A DNA stretch of 64,000 nucleotides. Source: Moringa oleifera (Eukaryota > Streptophyta > Magnoliopsida > Brassicales > Moringaceae). Of the stretch, positions 36,945-47,662 are shown piece by piece. The DNA lies in the NCBI GenBank assembly GCA_021397835.1, contig JAJFZO010000896.1, positions 970,501-1,034,500 of the forward strand, written 5' to 3'. The notes under the pieces are model-generated. The model was not told the origin of the DNA and ran no database searches. It saw only the letters and a program-made list of their open reading frames with translations. A program made the position numbers and the translations under genes. The stretch's first letter is position 1. The number at the start of each line of letters is the position of its first letter.

Positions 36945-39900
36945 ATGGATAAATCTTAGATGCACTTGAATAGATTGTCCAAGGAGTTTTCTGATGGAGT
37001 GGATGAGTTTCTTGCTTTTGCCATTTCTTATTGTGAAGATCCTACACTTATTAGTTGTCCTTGCCAATCATGTGCTAATTTGACATTAATAAATGTTGAA
37101 GAAGTAAAGTATCATTTGTTTAGTAAAAGGACTGATAAGAGGTATAAGAGATGAATTTGGCATGGAGAAGAGTGTTTTTTTAGATCTTGCACAAATAAGA
37201 AATCAGTGTTTGATGAATCTTACAAGGATGATCATATCGACAATACAATAAACATGGTGAATGATTCATTTGAATATTGTCAAGATGATCCTAAATTATT
37301 TTAGAACTTACTAAAAGATGCAGAAAAGCTTTCATATCTTGGTAATATGAAATATACTAAGTTTTCTGCGTTAATGAGATTATATAATATAAAAGGAAAA
37401 TATGAGTGGTCAGATAAGAGCTTTTTTGATTTGTTAAGTTGTTTGTTTGATATGTTTCCTATTGGAAATGAAATCTCTACATCGATGTATGAAGAAAAAA
37501 AAAAAAACTATGAACGCATAGGGTTTACATTATGAGAAAATACATCCTTTCCCGAATGATTGTATACTCTATAGAAAGGAGTATAAGGATTTATCATCTT
37601 GTCCTACTTATAGACTATCGAGATGGAAAGAAAATGATAAGCTAAAAGACCAAATGAAAGGGATTCCTGCTAAAGTATTGTGGTACTTTCCTCCTATTCC
37701 ACGGTTCAAGCGAATGATTCAGTCACCATAAATTACACAACATTTGACTTGGCATGCTAATAAAAGGGAAGTAGATGGGAAACTAAGACATCCTGCTGAT
37801 TCACCTGCTTGGAAGTTAATAGACTTGAGTGGCTAAGTTTTGCATCCAAACACAGAAATCTTTGATTGGCTATTTCTACTGATGGAATAAATCCACATAG
37901 TTCTCTTAGCACTGCATATAGTTGTTGGCTAGTAGTAATGATAACATATAATCTACCACCTTGGTTATGTATGAAATGAAAATTCATGATGTTATCCTTG
38001 CTTATATCAGGACCTCGCCAACCGGGTAATGATATTGGTGTATATCTTGCTTCGTTGATTGATGATTTGAAGCTTTTATGGGAGGTTGGTGTAGAAGTTT
38101 ATGATTCTTACCGAAAAGAGTTGTTTACATTACGAGCTATTTTATGATGGACAATTAATGATTTTTTTGCTTATGGGAATCTTTTTGGTTGTTCAATTAA
38201 GGGATATTATTCTTGTCCAATATATGGTGAAAGCACGTATACTTGTAGATTACGACATGGTAAGGAGAATGTATATATGGGTCACAGACGATTCCTTCCA
38301 AAAAATCACCCATTTAGAAAGCAAAAGAAAGCATTCAATGGAGAACATGAAACCGGTTCACCTCCTTATGCACTAAGTGGAGAAGAAATCCTACAAAAAG
38401 TAAGCTCCATTACTTACGTATAGGGCAAAAAAACAGTTGCTAAGAGGAAAGTGACACGAGGTAAAAGATTGAATGACAATATTCAAACATGCTTTAACAA
38501 GAAATCATGCTTTTTTGACCTTGAATATTGGAAACATTTACATGTTTGGCACATTTTGGATGTAATGCATATTGAAAAAAATGTTTGCGAAAGAATCTAT
38601 GGAACTTTACTTAATATTCCTGAAAAATCTAAAGATGGGATCAACACTCGACTTGCAAAAATTGGCTTAAGGAAAGAGTTAGCTCCCAAGGTTGTAAATG
38701 GCCGTACTTATTTACTAGCTACTTGTTACACTCTAAGCAAATCAGAGAGAAGGATGTTTTGTGGGACATTATCAAACAAAAAAGTTCCAGATAGATATCC
38801 TTCAAATTTCAAAAATCTCATATCAATGACAAATATGAAAATTCAAGGTTTTAAATCTCACGATTGTCATGCTCTTATGCAACAATTTCTACCATTGGCT
38901 ATTCGCTCAGTTTTGCCAAAACATGTTAGATATGCAATCATGAGATTTTGCTTCTTCTTCAATGCTTTGTGTAGTAAGGTTATGGATATTTCAAAACTAG
39001 GCAAATTACAGCAAGATTTGGTGGTAACTTTTGCTTATTTGAAAAATAATTTCCACCTTTTTTTTTTTTTGATATAATGGTACATTTGACAGTGCATCTT
39101 GTTAGAGAAGTGAGATTATGTAGACTAGTATACCTTAGATGGATGTATCCATTTGAAAGGTTCATGAAAACTTTGAAAGGTTATGTTTGTAACCATAATC
39201 ATCTTGAAGGATGTATTGCTGAATGCTACATTACAGAAGAAGCACTTGAATTTTGTGAAGGTTATTGCTCTAACATGCATCCAATTGGTATTCCATGTGG
39301 AAAAGAAGATGACATCCAAGTTTGGAAGCCCTTACTTGGTGGTCACATTGTCGCAATTGATCGACAAGAATTAGAGCAAGCACATCTTTATGTATTGTTG
39401 AATTCACTTGACATCCAACTATATGTTGAGTATGTCTCTTCCTAATCTATGTGTATTTTGATTATAAAACATATACTTCCTATATATATATGCATTCATT
39501 AGATGAGCTTAACCTTATTTTATTAACAGTAAGCATATCAAGTATGTGAAATTACAGTATCCTCATTAATCAAAACAATCCAAATCATTACAAGATGAGC
39601 ATACTCAGACCTTTATTTCTTGGTTTCGAGAAAAGGTACTTACCAGTTTCTTTAACGTGACCATATGTTTTCTATTTATCCAATACTAAAATCTATTCGA
39701 TCAAATTTTTGTCAATAGGTTGCATCATACATATAAAGGCAAATGAACCTTCCTTTTCGGTGAAATGGGTAGCACATGGACCTTGTCCTGAAATTATTAA
39801 ATATCCTGGATATGATGTGAATGGTTATCGCTTCCATACATGAGAACATGATAATAGTTGAGTCACACAAAATAGTGGAGTCATTGTAGTTGCAACAATA

Positions 39901-40368
39901 ATGCAAATTTCAAGTGCTAAGGATAAGAATCCAGTAATTGGACAATTGTCATTTTATGGTATTATCAAGGAAACATGAGAGCTCGAGAACCACATGTTCA
40001 AAACAACATTGTTCAAATGTGATCAGGTTGAAAATAATGGTGGGATTAAATTAGATGATGTTGGTCACATATTAGTTGATCTTAAATGACATGGCCATAA
40101 ATCTGATTGTTTCATTTTAGCTTCTCAAGCTAAACAAGTCTTTTATGTTTCAGACCAACTAGATTTAAGATGGTCCATTGTTTGTTCTGCTCCACAAAAA
40201 GATTATAAACATAATGAGAGAAATAATGAAGTGGACAATATAGAAGAATATGATTCCATTATTGATGGCATACTTGAAGTCGGTATAAATGATGAAATCA
40301 GTGAGGATGATGTTAATTATATACGACCCGATTGTGATGGAACTTGGATTAATGAAGCTTACAAGTAA
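36945..40368 (+). pseudogene. CACTA transposase (TNP2-type), family B
   Basis: It starts ATGGATAAATCT at 36945, then TAG at 36957-36959 where the sister copy encodes Trp (MDKSWMHLNR). The transposase-associated domain continues to a TGA at 37152-37154 that the sister copy shares. Then comes KGKYEWSDKSFFDLLSCLF (37392 on), a frameshift in an A-run at 37493-37507, KVLWYFPPIPRFKRMIQSP and LTWHANKREVDGKLRHPADS (37675-37800). The Transposase_21 core is at 38451-39077 (LDVMHIEKNVCERIYGTLLN, SHDCHALMQQFLPLAIRSVL). A 13-T run at 39059-39071 shifts the frame into DUF4218 (39077-39445: MVHLTVHLVREVRLCRLVYL, GCIAECYITEEALEFCEGY). DUF4216 lies at 39745-40110 (VTQNSGVIVVATIMQISSAK, GQLSFYGIIKET). It stops at 40366-40368. 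The domain set is complete, but many lesions make it non-functional. Confidence 0.92.
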
Positions 40369-40511
40369 ACTTTTTAACTCAAGGCAAAAAGGTTTGATTG
40401 TTTTCTTTTTTCTTTTATGATAGTATTACTTATTGCAAAAACTGGTATCATATAATGAATTATGCTTTAATTATTTATTTGGATTACATTTTATGTTTGT
40501 AAGTTGCAGAT

Positions 40512-43500
40512 ATGACTAAGAAATTGTTAGATTCGCCTATTAAATCTAGAGGACCAACAAAATTATTGAATTAAAAAAATTTGGGGACAAAAAAAGTGGT
40601 ATAGTTTAATTCAAAAGGTGTACCATATGGTGTTGAAGCTAAATCCTTTATGCCTACTCTTGCAGTTCTTGCACGTACCATGGTACCTATAACTTATAGT
40701 GATTGGTGAAAGGTTCTTGATCATTTGAAAGGAAAATGTGGGAATATGTTCAAGTTTAACACTTTTACCCTAAATATTTAATTATTATATTTTTTGTTAG
40801 TATAGTAACTTATCAAATTTCATTTATAGGATGCATTTGAAATTGATCATCGCATGAAAAAGTCTATCTTACAATCAATTGGCAATAAATTTAGAACATT
40901 CAAGAATATCCTAACAAAAAAATATATAATGCCTTTTGCCGACAATCTTGATGCTATAGTGAGACCACCTTCGATCTACAATTTCATTTCACAAAATGAT
41001 TGGGAGAGTTTCATTAAATCACGACTATCAGAGAATTTTAAGGTATATTTATATTGTGATAAATTTTTTAAACAATAAATATGTCATGTTTCTTTATTAA
41101 CTGTAATGACATTGCAGAAATTGCGTGAAGAACAAAAAAAAAAAAAAGAAGAAAACATAGTAAATATCCTTATCGATTGAGTCGAGGTGGATATGCAACC
41201 TTAGAGGACAAATTTGTGATAATTTTAAGATACATACTTTCTAATTTTTAATTTGTTACTCCATCTTTACAAAAAGCAGTACTCAAGGTAGAAAGGGAGA
41301 TTGATTATAGTGAATTATGGAAGCTAGCGTGCCAAGATAAAGAAGGACATTTTGCACTAGAAACGATGCCTATCATTAAAAAAATTGTAAGTTTTTTTTT
41401 AATGAATCTTACATAAACGTTAGAAATCTTGTCTTTATAAGATTGTTTGCTAAAGTTTAAAGACATAAGGCACTAAAGGAATATTATTCAAGCAGTAAGG
41501 CAGTATAGTCTAATCAACAAGAATGCCACTCTTTCTTGGCTTATGAACAAAGACACCCAGACAAAAAGTATTCTATATTTTTCTTCCCTAATTTTTTTCT
41601 TGACACACTTAAAGTTAAGTTGCAATATTTTATGTTCATTGCATGCAAGTCATCAATAATAGCTTATAAAACTAGGCAAATTAATTTATATGTAATTTAT
41701 ACTTAATTTGCCATGGATTATTATAGGATGAGTTAATGAAGCAGTCAAAAGCTGGCACCATTACATTTTCAGGCAGTGATGACATTTTAAGTAAAGCTCT
41801 TGGTACTAATGAGCATAGGGGTCGAGTTAGAGGACTTGGAAAGTTTATCACTCCTTTGGTCTTTTTTTCTACTCCTAATAAGGTACCATATCTAAAAGCT
41901 CGCTTGGCTGACATAGAGCAGAAACTATTGTTATTGACTCAAGGAATCACAAATACACATTCACGTGTTGTACAACTTGAAGGTCATAGCTCCAATAAGA
42001 TACAAAAACTCGATTTACCAATGCCTATGAAGGATTCTTACAATGTTTCCGATGAAGATTTAAAGACAAAGGTATTTACTTATTTATTTAATGTTATAGA
42101 CATTGTTTTTACTATTAATTATTATTAATAATGTCATTTTTTTTATGAATAAGGTGTTGTATGTAAATTAGCAATGGATACACTAGAAAATGTTGTTGCA
42201 ATTGGCATAATTATTGATGGTTCTTTTGCCAATTTTGTGGTTTCTGTTAATCAAATATTCAGTCAAGACGCTTGACTGCCTATTGAAAATGAGGATGCAA
42301 TATCTTATATTTGCTAAAGATGCATTGGGTTATCATGTAAGTTGCCCTAAAGACTTGGTTTTTACTCATATTGTTATGGAGGTATGAGACAATTTTAGTT
42401 GTGGTATATTATCTTTGTTTCTCTTTATGTTAAAATTATTTGACTTTTAAAATTTATTATTGTCACATGTTTGGAGACAAAGGAAAAGGAAATTAGTAAA
42501 AAAGTGGGATCCATTTCTGAGCAAGCTCTATCCATGTCAGAGTAGTTCGCAAAAGCAGCTTATCCATTGATGATTAATATGTGAAATGAAGTTAGAGTAA
42601 GATTTGATGATGATGTTTTTTGCTGTCCATTTTATTGCTATATTGGCTCAGAAGATTGCTCTATCATAATTGATAAAAAGAACTAGGAGGAACTAGCATT
42701 TGTCTGTATATCAGGTGAGACAAAATTTCAATATTAGTTTATTTCACTATCTATGTTTATATGATTTAACTTTCAATTTGTTTACTTTTAGATATCTACA
42801 TGCTAATTTGAAGGATGCAAAAAAGTTAAAACAATTTAGCTTCATCAATCCTGTGATTATCTCACTCTCTGGTGGACTAAACAATAAAAGTAGATTAAAA
42901 GTTAAAGCACGACATATTGCTGAGCGGTTAGAAAAAGCAAATTCAAATCAAATTCTTTTCATGCCTTGCAATCCAAAATAAGAAATTTCTATCTTAATTG
43001 CTTTACCAAGACATATCTCATTGGTTATTTATCATCTTTTATTTTTCTTATTACGAATAGATTCATTGGGAATTAGTAGTTGTTGATATGGCATCATGAA
43101 TAGTGTATCATTTGGATTCTTTGGGTCGTGAAGTAGGACCTGATCTTAAAAAAATTGTGACAATGTGAGTATAAGTTTTACTTCATGTCTTTTGTTTATT
43201 GGTTTCATTATTACTTCTAAATACTACATATTTTCAAATGTGTATTGGTTAATGATAAATGGGTTTTCAAATGTTTCGTGTGAGATCAAATATTACATGG
43301 CAACGAATTCAAGTGAGTTTATTTTGTTTTTTTATTATTAATAATATTAAAAATAATATGCATTAATGATTATAATTCCACATGTATAGGTACCGATTCA
43401 AAGAGGTGGTATAGAATGTGGTTATTTTGTACTTCGATTTATAAAGGAAATAATTGAAGATCCAAAAATTCTTTATGAGAAGATCATATTATTTATTTTA

Positions 43501-43662
43501 TTTACATATTAAATATTTCATATTTGTAAATAATATCAAATTGATTATGTTACCTTCTTTTGTGTTTTAATCTTAAAGTTCAATGGTAAGGATACATATA
43601 GTAACGAAGAAATTGATGAAGTACGTGGTGAATGGGCTATGCATGTACAACAGTTACTATAA
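40512..43662 (+). pseudogene. CACTA gene 2, family B: Transposase_24-like protein with C-terminal Ulp1 (C48) protease domain
   Basis: It begins MTKKLLDSPIKSRGPTKLL, continuing with FMPTLAVLARTMVPITYSDW (40650-40708). Transposase_24 follows: RMKKSILQSIGNKFRTFKNI (40852 on), SQNDWESFIKSRLSENFK (40989-41042), an intron to 41118, then a decayed KLREEQKKK…YPYRLSRGGYATLEDKFV. Next is DDILSKALGTNEHRGRVRGL (41779 on). The Ulp1 part carries ARHIAERLEKANSNQILFMP (42907-42966), HWELVVVDMAS then TGA (43097-43099) and VYHLDSLG, with His at 43064-43066 and Asp at 43115-43117. Then comes QRGGIECGYFVLRFIKEIIE, with Gln at 43399-43401 and Cys at 43117+300, i.e. 43417-43419. The terminal exon reads YSNEEIDEVRGEWAMHVQQL and stops at 43660-43662. 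All four catalytic residues remain, but stops interrupt the frame. By family knowledge the domain removes SUMO. Confidence 0.85.
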
Positions 43663-44489
43663 TAGCCAGGTATGTAATCCTTATTGGCTCATTAATGGTT
43701 GTATTTTAATTATGTGTTATTTGGCTTGGTTAAATTCAAGTATGATGGACTAACTTTATTCATTGAACGCTCTACTTATTCTATTCATTGAGTCATCTAC
43801 TAATTCTATTGAGTTTTTTGTCAATTCTATTGAGAATTCTGTAAATGTCATCTTTAAACAGATGGTAAAGCAAAAAACAAGTAAAAGTATTCAAATATGC
43901 ATATGAAATAAATATATTCATAATCAGTTAATTATCACACTTACAATTGCATTACAAGAAGTTGCACTTTTGATACCTAGATGTAGGGAACTAGAATAGA
44001 AAATTGTATATTATGATTAACATATACCTTATAGGTTACAAGAAGTTATATTTTTGACATCTAGATGCATTCTCAACCTTTTATTATATTTGATTTTCAA
44101 ACTTTATTACGATTGCTAATTTATTTTGATATGTAAATTAATTATATGGTAAATAGAGCTTATATAATAATGTATCTTTTTTATAACTATTGCAAGAGTG
44201 ACACATCTAATTCACTGGGTATTTTTTGATATAATGGTAGAACGGAGCAGTGAAAATGATAATTGTGTAATTTAATTTGTGGATATTTTGTTTATTTTTG
44301 AAACTTAATATTATTGTATTTTGTAAAATGATAATAGTTGTAGTATAAATATATGTAATTTTTTTGTTTGACATTTTTGTATTGTTTGACTATAATTGCA
44401 AAAAAAAAAAAGGTAAATATTGATTAATTAAGAAAAATTATAAAAAAATTTATGATTAGTTAATAAAAATATATAATAAAACATAAATT
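43663..44489. other. 3' region of family B, no gene
   Basis: AT-rich sequence after gene 2 with short direct repeats (ACTTATTCTATTCATTGAG and ACTAATTCTATTGAG near 43770-43825; TACAAGAAGTTGCACTTTTG near 43952 and TACAAGAAGTTATATTTTTG near 44037). No coding signal. Confidence 0.6.
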
Positions 44490-44794
44490 TTTTATGACGG
44501 TCATAAAAACCGTCATAAAAAGTGTACATTTCTTTTATTCAAAAAATCATTGGTAATTAAATTTTTTTTAACGACAGTCACAAAGACTGTCATGATATCA
44601 TGAATATGTTTTATGATGATCTATTATAGACTGTCATAAATTTTTTATGATGGTCCATCGCAAACTGTCATTAATATTTTCACTTTTTAATGACGGTTAA
44701 AACCCATCAAGAATTTATAATGGCCTTTTAGATGGTCATAAAGTTTCTATGTTACCACTTATAATGACAGTTTTCGGACCGTCATAAAAAGCTT
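44490..44794. repeat. Family B subterminal repeats, 3' end
   Basis: About six units combining TTTATGACGGTCATAAAAAC, CACAAAGACTGTCATGAT, TTATGATGGTCCATCGC, TTTTTAATGACGGTTAAAAC and GGACCGTCATAAAAAG. The palindromic motif is the same as at the 5' end. Confidence 0.85.
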
Positions 44795-44809
44795 TATTTT
44801 CTTGTAGTG
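44795..44809 (-). repeat. Terminal inverted repeat, 3' end of family B
   Basis: Minus strand CACTACAAGAAAATA, followed outward by the CAT duplication at 44810-44812. Confidence 0.88.
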
Positions 44810-44812
44810 CAT

Positions 44813-45200
44813 CCCAAGGTCCTTCTCACCTTTAAACTCAGCCTCGTTCACAGAGTTACTCGAATCAACCTCCTCCTCAACACATGCAAATGCCTTAGTA
44901 TGAGCAGCCTAATGCTCAATAAAATATCTATAGACTCACTTTCAGTAGTAGACTTTTTCTCAACTTCACCCTCAGCATCATCTTGTTTCTCAAACTCAAG
45001 CTCTACTGCAACCACAAGTTCAACTTCACTCCTAGCCCAATCCTCTACACCCTAACCATCTTTTGAATCCTAATGTGTAGTCTCGGACACAGCAATCATC
45101 AGGCCATGCATGCAGTGACAGGCCATCTAAGTGATCCATTTCATCTTCATCCTTAATAAACACTTGGCAAGAGGCTCGTAATGCCTCTGTCATGCCAAGA
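44813..45200 (-). pseudogene. Proximal part of the unassigned acidic reading frame of family A
   Basis: On the minus strand the frame gives DEMDHLDGLSLHA (about 45150-45112) and, after disruption, SEVELVVAVELEFEKQDDAE followed by GEVEKKSTTESESIDIL (about 45028-44918), then AEFKGEKDLGM at the insertion site. It aligns with 190-550 of the deletion copy, where the same residues recur with substitutions. The run of acidic codons without stops is longer here. Frameshifts are present. Function is unknown; its position just inside the 5' end of the element suggests either an element-encoded accessory protein or transduplicated host sequence. Confidence 0.45.
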
Positions 45201-45224
45201 TCCCACAGAAGCAATGCCTTTGGC

Positions 45225-45470
45225 TTTGGCTATAGCAATTGCTGCTGTAAGTGGAAACAACAATAGTAGCAACTTAGCAGTTGTCGCTGTGGCTGGTGCA
45301 GTAGCTGCTGCTGCGATTGCTGCAAAGGTTATTGCTATAACTATTGCAGTAGCTGCTGCCACAGCTGCTGTGATGGCTGTTGTTACAGCGGTTGCAATAA
45401 CTGTTGCTATAGTTACTGTGGCAGCGGTTGCTATGGTGGCGGTTGCTACTACAATAGATGTAGCCAGATT
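45225..45470. repeat. Degenerate trinucleotide repeat (GCTGNN / CAR-rich)
   Basis: Dense GCTGCTGCTGCG, GCTGTTGTTACAGC and GCAGTAGCTGCTGCC units. Read on the element's sense (minus) strand it is CAG/CAA-rich, so it would be Gln-rich in one frame, adjoining the acidic frame. On the plus strand it yields an Ala/Val-rich open frame (45181-45531) that only reflects repeat composition. The deletion copy does not show this expansion at the equivalent place (1-150). Confidence 0.7.
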
Positions 45471-45769
45471 AGGAGTTAATGGAGGAATCGAACTGGACTG
45501 TAAGTTGCTCTGTGGTTCAACTATCTGTTGATGTTGTTGCTGCTACTATTATGAGTGTCTCATGGTCAAGCAAAGCACTAGTAAGTGCATAAAGCTCCTT
45601 GTTATGAGTGGTAAGTATATATATAGTTTTTGCATTGTTATGAGCTCTTTGTAAGAAATGCTTCAGTTTTTTCTCAACATGGATAGCTATAAGGGCATGT
45701 CCATCTTCATGGAAAGCTGTAAGCTTGTATGGCTCATCAAAGATGGCACCTGTAATCCCAATCTTATTT
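45471..45769. other. Family A 5' region between the trinucleotide repeat and subterminal repeats
   Basis: No conserved motif recognised. On the sense strand it is CAACAACATCAACAG-rich near 45520-45545, extending the Gln-type composition. Open frames at 45658-45915 (plus) and 45687-45887 (minus) run into the subterminal repeats and are not supported as genes. Confidence 0.4.
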
Positions 45770-46058
45770 TGACCTTTAATGTTGATTCTCGAAGAACTAG
45801 CATCAAAGGCTTCAGTGATGGATGTTTTAACATCAATTCTTCAAGAACTTGCATTAAAGGATCCAGTGATGGGCCTTTTAATGCCAATTCTTATTTAATT
45901 GACGTGAAAGATTAATCTTTAACATCAGTTTATTATTAACTAACGTTAAAGAACTCATTTTTAATGATAATTATGGAAGAACTGTAATTAAAAGTATTAA
46001 TGAACCTTTTAATATAGTTCTTTGAATAACTTTCGTTAAATTGTTATCACTTATTACA
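45770..46058. repeat. Family A subterminal repeats, 5' end
   Basis: Degenerate copies of CTTTAATGTTGATTCTCGAAG, TTTAACATCAATTCTTCAAG and TTTTTAATGATAATTATGG followed by AACTGTAATTAAAAG. More diverged than the 3' block at 25379-25745. Confidence 0.7.
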
Positions 46059-46073
46059 ATTTTTGTACTAGTG
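46059..46073 (-). repeat. Terminal inverted repeat, 5' end of family A element
   Basis: Minus strand CACTAGTACAAAAAT. It is followed outward by the TGA duplication at 46074-46076 and then satellite sequence. Confidence 0.8.
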
Positions 46074-47662
46074 TGAGGATGCTTCAACGTGATCAACTAT
46101 GAGAAATATGGAAAATCTAAAAGTTGATGCGAAGAAAGGAGATTTAATTACTCAATGTTCCTTGTCCTTCATCTTACATTGGGCCTTCCCAGGAATCCAC
46201 CGAAGGATTCCATCCTAAAGGAACTCCATTCTCATGATTAACATGCTCTTTTAAGGTAGTTTATAGAAAATCTAAAAGCTGATGCGAAGAAGTGAATGAT
46301 GAATCTTGTAGAGAAATATGTCATGGATATTTTAGGATCAACTTATGGTTTAAATCATCATAAGATAAAAAGGTATGAAAGTAGAAAGTGATCTTTATGA
46401 ACTTTTTCTTGGCACGAGAGTATAAAATTATGATTAATAAATGCACTACTAAGGCAGTTTTTAGAATATCTTTGAGGAGATTGGATGAAACAAGAGATGA
46501 GTATAGGATATTGTAGTCTTGTGATTGCATGGGAGTAATCCTAAAACTGTAAGAATGAATGAGAAAAAAGATATTGATGTTGAAAGACCCCTTCATGGCT
46601 CTTCCTTAGGTTTGAGCTAGGTAATTGGAATTATTCAGGAGCTTTTCTAGAAAGGCAATTCGAAGGATCTAATGGCTCAAGAAGAATAGTTAGAAATGAA
46701 TGTGAAATATTGAGGATGCTTCATGAGATCAATTGTATTTGAAGAAAAAAAATAGGTTTAAAGGAACAACATATGGTATCCTATGCTTTAATGTGAGCTC
46801 TTTTTGGAGTAACTTTCAAGAAAGGAAAATGCTTTCGAACAGTGAAAAGAAAAAACTAAAATGGCTACAAATTAGGTTATCTTAAAAGAAAATCTCTTGA
46901 AGATATACGTTTTACAAGTTAAATGATATGAACTGGAGTTCAGGAGATAAAGCTTTTACAAAAATGCAAAGTGGTGTCAAATTTAACCAAAACTACTCAA
47001 ATAGATCTATTTTTTTCCCTAATGCTTCAACTTCTGTTTCATCATTTAATCTTGCAATAAAAAAACATAAAATAAACACAAAAAAGCATCAAGGAAGATC
47101 CTAAAGTTCAAAAAACACTAGATGAATGCACTATAAATAGTTGAGTTATCAATAGAGTTCTACCTGTATAATGAAGGGTCTAGGATCAAAGGTCTAATGT
47201 TTATGTTTGAAGGTCTAAGATCTAAGGTCTAGGTTAATGATCCAAGTCAAAAGTTTAGGGTTTAGGGGTTAAGACCACAAGGTCCAAAGTCAAGAATCAA
47301 TATTGGTCAAGGGTTCTTAGCAAAAGATCTAGGGTCTCGAGTCCAAGGTCCATTCTCGAGTCCTAAATCTAGGGTCTAAGGTTAAGAAATTAAAATGTAA
47401 AGTTTAGGATTGTAAGTAAGTTTAAGGTTCAAAGTTAAGGATGCAAGTTTTCATGTTTGCCCTTAATGGTTAATGGCTTAAGGATCAAGTTCAAGGTTTA
47501 TGGACTAGGGCGGTCTAGGGCATCATAGCCGATGTATTGCTACGAAAAACCATCTGTTTGAAATGAGAAAAAATTTATTTCTCAAGAAATCTCTAAACGA
47601 TAAAATTGAAGACGCCAATAGTTTTTAAAACAATGTCACAATACCAAATTTAGCTACCAAAA
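46074..47662. repeat. Satellite array, segment C (continuation of the monomer split by the CACTA)
   Basis: The sequence GGATGCTTCAACGTGATCAA continues the monomer interrupted at 25363, starting with the second TGA duplication. A short non-satellite or rearranged stretch lies at about 46120-46215 (CTTGTCCTTCATCTTACATT). The heptamer block is at 47160-47510 and the phase landmark at 47497. It ends mid-monomer at 47662 against LTR-like sequence. Confidence 0.8.

Larger units (their letters stand above)
34522..44809 (+). mobile_element. CACTA (En/Spm) element, family B, complete ends, nested in family A
   Basis: It starts CACTATAAGAAAAAC and ends TTTTCTTGTAGTG (minus strand CACTACAAGAAAATAAAG), with a CAT duplication on both sides. 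Length is 10,288 bp. It has hairpin subterminal repeats of a different sequence from family A (ATGACGGTC...GACCGTCAT). The plus-strand genes are a TNP2-type transposase (36945-40368) and a Transposase_24/Ulp1 gene (40512-43662). Both are broken, but the ends are well preserved and could still be recognised by a transposase supplied in trans. Confidence 0.93.
25364..46073 (-). mobile_element. Full-length CACTA (En/Spm) element, family A, containing a nested CACTA
   Basis: The ends are CACCACAACAAATAAAAGC (25364, plus strand) and, on the minus strand from 46073, CACTAGTACAAAAATTG. Flanks carry the duplication TGA/TGA. Total span is 20,710 bp; subtracting the nested element (10,288 bp) and its 3-bp duplication leaves about 10.4 kb. 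Genes read on the minus strand in the order transposase (32498 to about 29153) then gene 2 with a Ulp1 domain (about 29060 to 26132). Subterminal hairpin repeats lie at both ends. Both genes contain stops, so this copy is not autonomous. The left terminus has decayed from CACTA to CACCA. Confidence 0.9.

Noticed and set aside
36945..40368. An intact, potentially active CACTA transposase
   Set aside because: At least two nonsense codons near the N-terminus, A-run and T-run frameshifts and further stops make it inactive as sequenced; a few homopolymer shifts could be sequencing errors, but the stops are not.
41681..41914. 77-codon minus-strand ORF
   Set aside because: It is the antisense shadow of the Transposase_24 exon at 41736-42060.
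45181..45531. 116-codon Ala/Val-rich plus-strand ORF
   Set aside because: It is a translation of the GCTGNN trinucleotide repeat, lies antisense to the element, and is not preserved in the other family A copy.
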